From NCBI RefSeq assembly GCF_018476645.1, contig NZ_JAHCTB010000001.1, positions 434,001-498,000 on the forward strand: a stretch of DNA of 64,000 nucleotides, in the 5' to 3' direction. The first letter of the stretch is position 1. Each line of letters opens with the position of its first letter. Shown piece after piece: positions 52,610 to 60,416 of this stretch. This DNA is from Aequorivita echinoideorum. GTDB lineage: Bacteria; Bacteroidota; Bacteroidia; Flavobacteriales; Flavobacteriaceae. The position numbers and the translations under genes were made by a program. The notes below the pieces were generated by a model. It searched no databases and had not been told where the DNA came from. It saw only the letters and a list, made by a program, of their open reading frames with translations.

Positions 52610-52963
52610 TTAAACATAATTGAAACTGAGAAATGGTTTCAGAATTGCCAAGATATTTCGGCCGTAGTCGGGATCTTTCTGCATTTCAATATAAGTGGCA
52701 AGTTCCACAATTTCCTCATCACTATAAAGCGTGCTGAAACCAGAATGGTACAGTTCAAAAATACCATCATTTATAGGTCTTTCTAATATTTTGAAGATTT
52801 TGTCATGTCTTTCATCGTGACGAATTTTTTCAAATAAATCTTCAACTACTTTTTTTTCGCCTTCTAAAATTTGAAAATGTGCCTTCCTTGTACAGTAAAA
52901 TCCCAGTAATATGATGCAGATTATTATATGATTCAACCTGATGGAACAAGTTGTGAAGGACAA
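52610..52963 (-). CDS. small possibly membrane-anchored protein, unknown
   Basis: 117 residues, TTG start at 52963 with no better alternative. A hydrophobic N-terminus (NHIIICIILLGFYC) could be a signal or lipobox. The rest is helical: EGEKKVVEDLFEKIRHDERHDKIFKIL, then LYSDEEIVELATYIEMQKDPDYGRNILAILKPFLS, which vaguely recalls the DUF2059 motif of periplasmic proteins. Composition is gene-like. It converges with the regulator gene, five bases apart. Real gene likely, start uncertain. Confidence 0.5.
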   Translation of the reverse strand: MSFTTCSIRLNHIIICIILLGFYCTRKAHFQILEGEKKVVEDLFEKIRHDERHDKIFKILERPINDGIFELYHSGFSTLYSDEEIVELATYIEMQKDPDYGRNILAILKPFLSFNYV

Positions 52964-53154
52964 TATTGTCCATTAAATCTACTGAATTGCTGATATAACA
53001 TATTGAGTGAGGCATGAGCTTGGGACTACAATTTAAAATTAGATATTGTTTTTAAGAATGGTTTTTAAAGTATTGTTAAATGTTATTTAATTAAAATTTT
53101 TAAAGTGCAAGCCATCATTAACTTAGTAGAAAAACATAATAAAAAACAAATGCT

Positions 53155-53652
53155 ATGAAAAAGACTAAGATTTTATTTTTGGCGGCGGTAATGATTGCAG
53201 CCGTCGGATTCGCGCAAACACCACTTCAAATCAAAGATTTGAACAATGACGGAAGTTATGACATTGATGAATTCAGCAATTCCTATTCAAAAGGATATAA
53301 CGATTATGATGCCGACAAGGACGGTAGAATAAACGATGTGGAATTTTATGATACTACGTACAACCGTCTGGATATAAATAGGGATGGAAGATTGACAAAC
53401 GAGGAATGGACAGCAGGAAATCGTTATTATGGAAACTACATCCCCGCAAATAGATATGCAAATAATCCACCCCAATATATTTCTAGGGCTGAATTTGCTG
53501 ACAGATTTAAGGATACAGATTATTACAGAAGTTACGATACCAACAGCGATGGCTACATAGATTCTTCAGAAATGAACCAGAATACATTTAATTTAATCGA
53601 TAAAAATAAAGATGGAACATTGGACGCAGATGAATTGAAGGATTTTCAATAA
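53155..53652 (+). CDS. exported EF-hand calcium-binding protein with five loops
   Basis: 165 residues, signal peptide to about 21 (GFAQT). Five 12-residue calcium loops can be read: DLNNDGSYDIDE near 28, DADKDGRINDVE near 53, DINRDGRLTNEE near 74, DTNSDGYIDSSE near 126 and DKNKDGTLDADE near 148. Each keeps the 1-3-5-12 acidic pattern. Tyrosine/asparagine-rich linker between loops three and four. Probably a periplasmic or surface calcium buffer or sensor; no partner gene is adjacent. The 191 bases before it (52964-53154) show no promoter match. Confidence 0.88.
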   Translation: MKKTKILFLAAVMIAAVGFAQTPLQIKDLNNDGSYDIDEFSNSYSKGYNDYDADKDGRINDVEFYDTTYNRLDINRDGRLTNEEWTAGNRYYGNYIPANRYANNPPQYISRAEFADRFKDTDYYRSYDTNSDGYIDSSEMNQNTFNLIDKNKDGTLDADELKDFQ

Positions 53653-53674
53653 TCTGTTTTTGAAGAGACATAAG

Positions 53675-53707
53675 AAAGCTTCTTCCAATGTTGGAAGAAG
53701 CTTTTTT
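53675..53707 (+). terminator. strong terminator after the EF-hand gene
   Basis: Perfect stem AAAGCTTCTTCCAA / TTGGAAGAAGCTTT with a two-base centre (TG), then T-run. Confidence 0.9.
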
Positions 53708-53711
53708 ATGT

Positions 53712-53742
53712 AAAAAACCATTCCGTAGTGGAATGGTTTTTT
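53712..53742. terminator. second hairpin terminator in tandem
   Basis: AAAAAACCATTCC / GGAATGGTTTTTT with a GTAGT loop, T-runs both ways, four bases after the first. The remaining gap to 53963 is AT-rich and holds nothing I can name. Confidence 0.8.
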
Positions 53743-53963
53743 GGCTAATTCGATTATGTATTTAATAATACTGCTTTACAAAGCTGATAAATCACTTATT
53801 TTTTTGAAACTTGTCTCGTGATTTTTTGTTTCTTTTTTCAATTCATCATACATTTCCTCCAATTTTTTTAAAATTTAATAGATCAAATATAATCTCTTAA
53901 ATCATTGTTTGTTAATTCATTACAAATTTTATGTAACTCAATAAATCGAAATTTTTGGATTCT

Positions 53964-54170
53964 TTATTCTTCCTCCCATAGGCGTTTGCCTTGTCCCGGT
54001 TGCAAATTGACGTAAGTATCTACAGAATCTTCATCCGTTTTATTTTCTTCAGGCTTGTCTAATTTTCCTTTTTTTTGTTTTCTATACTCGCGCTCTTGTT
54101 GCGCATTGTGTTTTTTAGGGTTTTCAGTTCTTTGTTCTGGCTCTTTCTTATTTTTTTCCTTTGTGCTCAT
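53964..54170 (-). CDS. short highly charged disordered protein
   Basis: 68 residues, almost all charged or polar: MSTKEKNKKEPEQRTENPKK, then HNAQQEREYRKQKKGKLDKPEENKTDEDS and a short tail VDTYVNLQPGQGKRLWEEE. No fold expected. Small proteins of this composition are frequent in Flavobacteriaceae near stress genes; its neighbours here are a PNPOx-like stress protein and an aldehyde dehydrogenase on the same strand. Function unknown. Confidence 0.6.
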   Translation of the reverse strand: MSTKEKNKKEPEQRTENPKKHNAQQEREYRKQKKGKLDKPEENKTDEDSVDTYVNLQPGQGKRLWEEE

Positions 54171-54301
54171 ACCTAAATTTTTTTGTTATATCTAAAATAA
54201 CCACGTAAAATCATTTTTTAAATCTGTATAACACAGCTTTGGGAGATATTTCTCATAAGTTTAACTTCATCAGATAACTAAGCAATAAGAAATAAACAGT
54301 C

Positions 54302-54335
54302 AAAAAAAAAACCTTTACATATTGTGAAGGCTCTT
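54302..54335 (-). terminator. terminator after the PNPOx-like gene
   Basis: Seven-bp stem CCTTTAC / GTGAAGG (one wobble) with ATATT loop; on the minus strand it is followed by U10. The gap 54171-54301 shows nothing else. Confidence 0.7.
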
Positions 54336-54360
54336 TCGGAAAAAATTAATGTTATTTATT

Positions 54361-54861
54361 TCAAATTTTGATTTTTCCTTCCTCTCCCAAATCAGGTTCG
54401 TTACCAGTTATTGCACCCCCGACCATTTTTAAGAGCGAAACAAATTTTCCATTTTTGGTATCCCAGTAGTAAACTTCATTGGGCTTTACTTCAATTGCAG
54501 AAATATTTGGATCATCAATGCCATCAAACCAAGCATCATCACTATTCCCGTAAAGTTTTTTAATTATGGTTTTATCGGTACGAATACTAGCAGACCCGTA
54601 AACGCTCAAAAATTCAAAAGAACTTGTTTTTGAATAAATAAGATGCGTTTTTCCATCGGTTTCAATCGATTTATTATGCGTACTGGTTTTATTGCTTAAA
54701 AACCAAATGTTTCCAGCATCATCCACCTTTTTCGTGCTCATGGGAACCACATGAAATGGCTGGTTATTCAAATGTGTTGCCATCATACAGAAATCAATGG
54801 ATTCCGCGAGTTCTTTCAATTTTTTCTTAGCTTCATCGCTATACAAATTTTTTGTGCTCAT
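54361..54861 (-). CDS. pyridoxamine 5'-phosphate oxidase-family general stress protein
   Basis: 166 residues with the split-barrel flavin-binding fold of the general stress protein 26 group: ESIDFCMMATHLNNQPFHVVPMSTKKVDDAGNIWFLSNKTSTHNKSIETDGKTHLIYSK near 18-75, then FLSVYGSASIRTDK and the C-terminal AIEVKPNEVYYWDTKNGK. It probably binds FMN or a related cofactor; not a true PdxH because the substrate residues are absent. It lies 70 bases downstream of the aldehyde dehydrogenase on the same strand. Confidence 0.87.
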   Translation of the reverse strand: MSTKNLYSDEAKKKLKELAESIDFCMMATHLNNQPFHVVPMSTKKVDDAGNIWFLSNKTSTHNKSIETDGKTHLIYSKTSSFEFLSVYGSASIRTDKTIIKKLYGNSDDAWFDGIDDPNISAIEVKPNEVYYWDTKNGKFVSLLKMVGGAITGNEPDLGEEGKIKI

Positions 54862-54931
54862 AGTTTTTTATTTTGAAGGTAACAAACTATATGTTTCTTC
54901 AGATTAAGAAAATCATAATTTTTAGGAAGAA

Positions 54932-56326
54932 TTATTTCTTCGGAAGATAAACTGACTTCACATTAACAAATTCCTTCATCCCGAAGCCTCCGTGCTCCCT
55001 TCCATAGCCTGAATCCTTGACCCCACCAAAGGGCATATTGGGCTGTGCAAGACCAAAACCATTGATAAAAACCATTCCGGTATCAAAATGATCGGTTGCG
55101 AGTTTTATGGCATTTTTCTCATCCTTTGAAAAGATGGCGCCGCCGAGACCAAATTTACTGTCGTTGGCAATGCGCATGGCGTCTTCGGTATCCTTGGCTT
55201 TTATTAACGAGGCCACCGGCCCAAAAAGTTCATCATCGTATGCCGGTTGGCCAGGTTTTACATTTTCCAAAACGGTAGCGGGATAGTAAAAACCTTTGCC
55301 TGTGGGTTTTTCTCCGCCACATAAAACCTTGGCGCCTTTTTTCACACTTTTAGTAACCTGTTCGTGAAGGTCATCACGCAAGTCCTCTCTTGCCATAGGC
55401 CCTATCTTGGTATCACTATCCATGGGATCTCCGTGTTTCATTTTTTTCATTTGCGCTACAAATGCTTCCTTAAATTCATCATATATTTTTTCAACAGCTA
55501 TAAATCTTTTTGCTGCCACGCACGTTTCGCCATTGTTGTAGATTCTACCTTGTACGCACATTTTTACCGCAAGATTTAAATCAGCATCATCCAGAATAAT
55601 GTAGGCATCGTTGCTCCCCAATTCCATTACGGATTTTTTGAGCGCAGCTCCAGCTTTTTTTGCAATTTCCTTCCCAGCTCCGGGGCTTCCCGTAAGTGTT
55701 ACACCGCGAACCAATTCGTGTTTTATGATGGCGTCACTTTGGTTATGGCTTATTTTTAGAACGGTAAATAAATTTTTCGGCAAACCTGCTTTTTCAAATA
55801 TTTTTTCTATCAATAATGCACAGCCAGTTACATTCTCGGCGTGCTTCAAAAGAACACCATTTCCTGCCATAAGATTGACAATTGCGTACCGAATTACTTG
55901 ATAGGTGGGAAAATTCCAGGGCTGGATACCATAGATTACGCCAATGGGAGAATAGGCAATCAATCCCCTTCCCCCATCCTGAAGCTCACGCTCCTCATTC
56001 TTCAACATTTCCGGGCCATTTGTGGCGGTGTACTCGCAAATGCCAGCGCACAAGTCCACTTCCTGTTTTCCCTGTTTGAGCAATTTGCCCATTTCTTGGG
56101 TCATCAATTCGGAAAGTTCGTCTTTATGGTTTTTTAATTCTTTACCAATGGCTTTGATAATTTTTGCCCGTTCTTTATGCGATTGCTTTTTCCATTCCAA
56201 AAAAGCTTCGTGGCATTTTTTTACGGCCTTGTCTGCCTGCTCATCGGTCATGAAATCGTATTTTTTGATTGTCTTGCCCGTTGCCGGATTTATGGTTGTA
56301 ATTGAAGTTTGTTCTTGGGTTTTCAT
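54932..56326 (-). CDS. NAD(P)-dependent aldehyde dehydrogenase, succinate-semialdehyde type
   Basis: 464 residues. GabD/Sad-like: IGVIYGIQPWNFPTYQVIRYAIVNLMAGN near 131, cofactor site TGSPGAGKEIAKKAG near 217, general-base Glu in VMELGSNDAYIIL near 240, catalytic Cys in YNNGETCVAAKRF near 274, and C-terminal PFGGVKDSGYGREHGGFGMKEFVNVKSVYL. It oxidises an aldehyde (succinate semialdehyde is the best guess) to the acid. The leading NPATGKTIKKYDFMTDEQADKAV is typical. Start at 56326 with signal-less N-terminus, so cytoplasmic. Confidence 0.9.
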   Translation of the reverse strand: MKTQEQTSITTINPATGKTIKKYDFMTDEQADKAVKKCHEAFLEWKKQSHKERAKIIKAIGKELKNHKDELSELMTQEMGKLLKQGKQEVDLCAGICEYTATNGPEMLKNEERELQDGGRGLIAYSPIGVIYGIQPWNFPTYQVIRYAIVNLMAGNGVLLKHAENVTGCALLIEKIFEKAGLPKNLFTVLKISHNQSDAIIKHELVRGVTLTGSPGAGKEIAKKAGAALKKSVMELGSNDAYIILDDADLNLAVKMCVQGRIYNNGETCVAAKRFIAVEKIYDEFKEAFVAQMKKMKHGDPMDSDTKIGPMAREDLRDDLHEQVTKSVKKGAKVLCGGEKPTGKGFYYPATVLENVKPGQPAYDDELFGPVASLIKAKDTEDAMRIANDSKFGLGGAIFSKDEKNAIKLATDHFDTGMVFINGFGLAQPNMPFGGVKDSGYGREHGGFGMKEFVNVKSVYLPKK

Positions 56327-56553
56327 AAATTTTCTTTTTGATGAAATATAAAATTTCTAGATTTTAAATCATGCCAAAGAATTGTTATTATTAGAAGGCG
56401 AGGAATATTCTTTCATAAAAAAATCGACGAAAAACCTTTCCCAATCAAATATTTCTTAATTTTAACCTTTCAAATTTATTTTCTGAAATATAAAACACTC
56501 CTCTCCCGTTACGAAAACATTATTAGAATAATATTTCATTCAATTAAAACAGA

Positions 56554-56700
56554 AACGCATAAGATGCGTTATTAAAAAGTGGTACAAAAAGTGCAAGCCA
56601 CTTTACATAGCATTGAGAGTACAAAATCACAAAGAATTATGTGAGGTATTAATTTGTGATTTATTTGTGGTGGCGTTCCTTTGGAGCGCCATCTTTTTTT
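56554..56700 (+). ncRNA. structured RNA candidate ending in an intrinsic terminator, upstream of the GNAT gene
   Basis: Four stems follow each other: AACGCAT/ATGCGTT (56554-56570, loop AAG), AAAGTGG/CCACTTT (56576-56604, 15-base loop), a perfect 10-bp AAATCACAAA/TTTGTGATTT (56624-56662, 19-base loop), and a terminator TGGCGTTCC/GGAGCGCCA with TTT loop (56671-56691) followed by T7. No ORF fits. It could be a free small RNA (for instance a 6S-type or other Bacteroidetes family) or a leader that controls the GNAT gene by termination. The 56327-56553 part of the gap shows nothing clear. Confidence 0.55.
56671..56700 (+). terminator. strong terminator 16 bases before the GNAT start codon
   Basis: Nine-bp stem with one G-T pair, extendable by two pairs outside (G69-C93, G70-T92), three-base loop, T7 tract. 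It faces into the gene, not away from one. Confidence 0.85.
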
Positions 56701-56715
56701 AATTTTGAAATGAAT

Positions 56716-57282
56716 ATGAAATTGAAAATACGGTCTGCCACGCCTGAAGATTATTTGTCTGTGGCCCCATTGATGGTGCAGGCTATGAATTCCTTGGCGT
56801 GTTCGTTTGCCAATTCTGAAAATATGGAAGATGCCGTCCCGCTGTTTAAACATTTTTTTCAGAAAAAACAAAATCAGTACAGTTATGAAAATACGCTGGT
56901 GGCAGAAATTTCAAATAGCATTGTGGGGTCAATCACCGGTTATGATGGCGCTTTACTTCTAAAATACCGCAAGCCGTTCTTGGAGTATATTTCAGAAAAT
57001 TATGGGGTTCAAAATTTAATTCTGGAAGAAGAAACCGTTGCTGGAGAATATTATATTGATACGCTTAGCGTGGCAGGTGCATTTCAAAATAGAGGAATTG
57101 GCGGACATTTGGTGCGACATTTTATTGAAAAAGCTTCAAATGAAAGTTTCGAAAAAGTTGGCTTACTCGTAGAAACTGAAAATATCCGCGCTGAAAAATT
57201 GTATTTATCACTGGGTTTTCAATGTGCTGGTGAAAAAAGATTAGCAGGAACTATTTATAAGCATTTGCAAATTTCCTTTTAA
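56716..57282 (+). CDS. GNAT-family N-acetyltransferase
   Basis: 188 residues from the ATG at 56716 (MKLKIRSATPEDYLSVAPLM); ATG 56710 is possible, but the frame further upstream runs through the terminator hairpin. Acetyl-CoA binding motif A is DTLSVAGAFQNRGIGGHLVRHFIEKA near 115-140 (Q-N-R-G-I-G loop), followed by VGLLVETENIRAEKLYLSLGFQCAGEKR. Acetylates an amine on an unknown small molecule or protein. A strong terminator 16 bases upstream implies its expression needs read-through, an attenuation switch or a promoter within the hairpin. It converges with recO three bases apart. Confidence 0.88.
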   Translation: MKLKIRSATPEDYLSVAPLMVQAMNSLACSFANSENMEDAVPLFKHFFQKKQNQYSYENTLVAEISNSIVGSITGYDGALLLKYRKPFLEYISENYGVQNLILEEETVAGEYYIDTLSVAGAFQNRGIGGHLVRHFIEKASNESFEKVGLLVETENIRAEKLYLSLGFQCAGEKRLAGTIYKHLQISF

Positions 57283-57285
57283 AAT

Positions 57286-58005
57286 TTACGAGTATAGTGC
57301 ATTAAGTACGGCAAGTGATTTTGGGGCTTGGTAGCCTTGAACGTGAAACCGATAATAGGTAAGCATTAAATCCAAAACTTTGCTCCTGTTGGCTTTCGAC
57401 ATTTTTATCTCGCTGATTTCTTCTGTTTTCTTATTGAAAAATAGCTTCAAATATTCTACGTTTTCGCCTTCAACGCAATAATTTCCAGTATCCTTCTCTT
57501 GAAAATTTCCTTCCAAAATATTGAAAAATTGATATTGAAGATTTGATGAATCTGGATAGAAACCTAAATATGCGCTTAATTCCAACAGAAAATGAATGTG
57601 AAAATTGGCGACCTCATCCACGCTATCCATCCAAATAAAGGATTTTTCCATAAACGAATACAATTCCGGATTCGGTTCTTCCTCCTTTATGCAATTTTTT
57701 AAAATTTCTGATAAAAACATCACCAACCCAGATTTTACAATATCTGTATGAAGCGTTTGATAGGGAAAATGGATTTTTGCTTCCTTTATGTATTCAAGGG
57801 TTCCCTTATTTTTGTGCTCGGCAACAATTTCCAGCTGTGTTAATGGTTGGAAAAATGAGGTTTTTAGTTTTCCCTTTTTTGATTTTAATATGCCGCGGAG
57901 GAGGTAATTTTTTATACCCGAGGTTTCGGTAAAACAGGAAACAATCAAATCGGCCTCCGCATATTTTATAGCTGAAAAAACAATGGCTTTGGTGGTTACA
58001 ACCAT
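57286..58005 (-). CDS. recO: DNA repair protein RecO
   Basis: 239 residues from the ATG at 58005; the longer frame from 58119 runs back into porZ and is not conserved. OB-fold N-terminus MVVTTKAIVFSAIKYAEADLIVSCFTETSG then KSKKGKLKTSFFQPLTQLEIVAEHKNKG, helical C-terminus with FHIHFLLELSAYLGFYPDSSN near 150. The usual zinc cysteines are missing, as in other Bacteroidetes. RecO loads RecA on SSB-coated DNA with RecR. Its start overlaps the porZ stop as TGATG, so it is translated by coupling. Confidence 0.92.
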   Translation of the reverse strand: MVVTTKAIVFSAIKYAEADLIVSCFTETSGIKNYLLRGILKSKKGKLKTSFFQPLTQLEIVAEHKNKGTLEYIKEAKIHFPYQTLHTDIVKSGLVMFLSEILKNCIKEEEPNPELYSFMEKSFIWMDSVDEVANFHIHFLLELSAYLGFYPDSSNLQYQFFNILEGNFQEKDTGNYCVEGENVEYLKLFFNKKTEEISEIKMSKANRSKVLDLMLTYYRFHVQGYQAPKSLAVLNALYS

Positions 58006-60287
58006 CAGCGAATAATCATAATCTTTGAAACCTTTGTTTCTAAACCATCTTCTGTAGTAATGAGCGCCAAGTAAACGCCGGAGCGCACTTTGTATCTTCC
58101 AAACGCAGTAGTGTCCCAAAGAACGCTTCCACCTTCTGAAGTAGTTTCAAAAACGAGGTTTCCTTCAATATCAGTAATTTTTACGTTCGCTTGTGATGTG
58201 AGACCATCAATAGTAACATTGCCCGCAAATCCTGGTCTTACGGGATTTGGGAAAGCATGAACGTTCTCCAAATTATCATTGGGTGCGGTGGCGGTTCCTT
58301 TATATGCTACCAATCCGTTTACGGTAGCAAAATAAACGACGCCAGTAAAAGGGTCTATAGCAATATCCTGTACGTTATTGGATGGCAAAGGTGAATTTTC
58401 CCGCGTAAATCGTAAGAGTGTTTCTTGACCGTTCGGGGATAAATAAAAGACACCCGCTGTGGCGGTTGAAATCCATTTGTTGTTGGAACCATCTACTTCT
58501 ATATCTGTTATTGATTGATTGAATAATAATTCTTGCCCCACACCATTTTCATCGATAATAATAGACTGTACTTCGGGCGTAGCACTATCTTCAAAAAAGC
58601 TGCCGGGGCTAAATAGAACGCGCAACCCTTGACGTGTACCTATCCAAATCCTGTTTTGGTTGTCCAGGGCGAGAGCGCGGATATCTGGATTTGGAAGACC
58701 ATTGTCCACGCCTACAATATTAAATCTATTATTTGAAGGATTGTACCCGACAAGACCACTTTCAACAGCACCAAAAAAAACATTTCCCTCTCTGCTGATG
58801 ACAACTTTTGAAAGTGCGATTTCATCTTCGCCCGTAATAATATCTGAAATATCTATTTTTTGAATTTGACCTTGGGGGTTTACCCTAATTAAACCTTCAT
58901 TTGTTCTTGATTGAACGGTCCATAGATTACCCTGCCGGTCAAAATCCATCCCGTATAATCTTATACCCAAAGCTTCATCATTTCCGGGAATAACTAATGG
59001 ACTATTTGTTTCATCGTAAAGAATTGTTGGGTTTAGCCCCTCAATTTTCAGCAATCCTTTTTGGTAGGATGTCATATAGACTTCATCGGGATTTTCCGGA
59101 TTGATTGCCACTTCAATTAAATCATTTATTTCCTTTCCAATGGTGCCGGATAATTCTTCGTATTGAATATTTGTCCAAGTGCTGTCCTTTAAATTGCTTA
59201 TTCCAAAAAAACTTAAGGGATATGGATTAAATGTAACCGTTATTTCCCCATAATTTACCCATAATTGTCCCGGAGACGCATCAATTGAAAATGGTCTGTT
59301 TCTAAGAGGCCCGCTGGGTAAAACTTGTGTGGGCTGGTTTGACCCAAAGGGTACGATGAGCAATCCATCCTCGGCGGTTCCCAAAAATAAATTTTCGTTA
59401 AAGGCATACCCCGTTTGTAATTGAAGGTCGAACCCTGTAACCGAGTTGGCAGAATCCTCTAAAACAAATCCTTCCGAATATGCTTGAATTGAGGTGGTGG
59501 TTGTAATCGTCAAATAATCTTCATTTGCTTCAAAATCTACAACATTAGAAAAATTTCCTACCGGATTCAAGGTAGCATCTCCGTCATAAATTGCTACTCT
59601 TCCTATGGCATCGAGCACATATATTTCGTTCCCAATAAGTTGCACACCTCTATAATTTCCGAAGACAGCCGTGGGCCAATTTTCAAAATCAATGAGATTA
59701 TCATCCGCAACCATCGCGCGCTGCAATCCATTCTCAGCTGAAACTGCATAAATAAAAGGCTCTTGAACAGTAGTTTGATAAATATTTATTTGGCTTCCCA
59801 ACGGCCCTATGAAATAAGTGTCACCAAATTCAAGCGCTTCAAGATCATATACTGAAATGCCGTATTGTGTAGCGATGTAGATGTTACCATTAAACTCGTG
59901 AAAATGATTGATACGCTTTCTATTAGGTGGAATGGTCTGCTTTTCGAGGATATCCACCACTTTTAGAATTCGATTCTGGTTAAGGATGACCACTTCAATC
60001 AAGCCTGATTCATAGCCAATGATTAACCTATCAAAAGCTTCACTGTAATAAATGGTCGAAATAGGTTCTCCCGAAAGTCCTTGCACCGAAGAGATAGTTT
60101 CGGTTGCGCGCGTAGCCAAATCATACACAAATATGGCATTCTCTGAGGCTACAAAAATCTGGTTGTCACCCTGCGAAATGTCCTGAATGGAAGAATACGA
60201 AAAATAACCAATCCAGCTATCTTCAAAATTCTGGGCAGTGAGCAGAAGAGGAAAGGAAAAAAGAAGTGTGAGTAATAACCTCTTCAT
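58005..60287 (-). CDS. porZ: type IX secretion component PorZ-like
   Basis: 760 residues, signal peptide to about 18. Two beta-propeller domains made of two-component-regulator-type repeats: SWIGYFSYSSIQDISQGDNQIFVASENAIFVYDL at the start, VDNGLPNPDIRALALDNQNRIWIGTRQGLRVLF near 530, NSPLPSNNVQDIAIDPFTGVVYFATVNGLVAYKG near 635. The C-terminus (HAFPNPVRPGFAGNVTIDGLTSQANVKITDIEGNLVFE ... GVYLALITTEDGLETKVSKIMI) is a T9SS sorting-type domain. PorZ is part of the attachment complex on the cell surface that joins cargo to A-LPS. Conserved partner of recO in this phylum. Confidence 0.9.
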   Translation of the reverse strand: MKRLLLTLLFSFPLLLTAQNFEDSWIGYFSYSSIQDISQGDNQIFVASENAIFVYDLATRATETISSVQGLSGEPISTIYYSEAFDRLIIGYESGLIEVVILNQNRILKVVDILEKQTIPPNRKRINHFHEFNGNIYIATQYGISVYDLEALEFGDTYFIGPLGSQINIYQTTVQEPFIYAVSAENGLQRAMVADDNLIDFENWPTAVFGNYRGVQLIGNEIYVLDAIGRVAIYDGDATLNPVGNFSNVVDFEANEDYLTITTTTSIQAYSEGFVLEDSANSVTGFDLQLQTGYAFNENLFLGTAEDGLLIVPFGSNQPTQVLPSGPLRNRPFSIDASPGQLWVNYGEITVTFNPYPLSFFGISNLKDSTWTNIQYEELSGTIGKEINDLIEVAINPENPDEVYMTSYQKGLLKIEGLNPTILYDETNSPLVIPGNDEALGIRLYGMDFDRQGNLWTVQSRTNEGLIRVNPQGQIQKIDISDIITGEDEIALSKVVISREGNVFFGAVESGLVGYNPSNNRFNIVGVDNGLPNPDIRALALDNQNRIWIGTRQGLRVLFSPGSFFEDSATPEVQSIIIDENGVGQELLFNQSITDIEVDGSNNKWISTATAGVFYLSPNGQETLLRFTRENSPLPSNNVQDIAIDPFTGVVYFATVNGLVAYKGTATAPNDNLENVHAFPNPVRPGFAGNVTIDGLTSQANVKITDIEGNLVFETTSEGGSVLWDTTAFGRYKVRSGVYLALITTEDGLETKVSKIMIIR

Positions 60288-60348
60288 ATTTGAAAATCGT
60301 TTTTCTTTATTAACACGCTAAAATACTATTTATTGCTGTATGGCAATG

Positions 60349-60399
60349 AAAAAGCCTTTTCAAAACCTTCCAAAAATGAAGATCTTAAAAAGGCCTTTT
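60349..60399 (-). terminator. probable terminator after gdhA
   Basis: GCCTTTT / AAAAGGC stem (7 bp) with a long 27-base loop that may pair further inside (TTC/GAA), T-run on the minus side. Weaker than the others. Confidence 0.5.
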
Positions 60400-60416
60400 A
60401 TTAATAAGTTTATTAA

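Noticed and set aside
56656-56715. Upstream start for the GNAT protein
   Set aside because: The extra codons run through the terminator hairpin, and the added residues are not part of the GNAT fold.
57286-58119. Longer RecO with 38 extra N-terminal residues
   Set aside because: The extension overlaps porZ coding sequence in another frame and is not like RecO N-termini; the TGATG start at 58005 fits.
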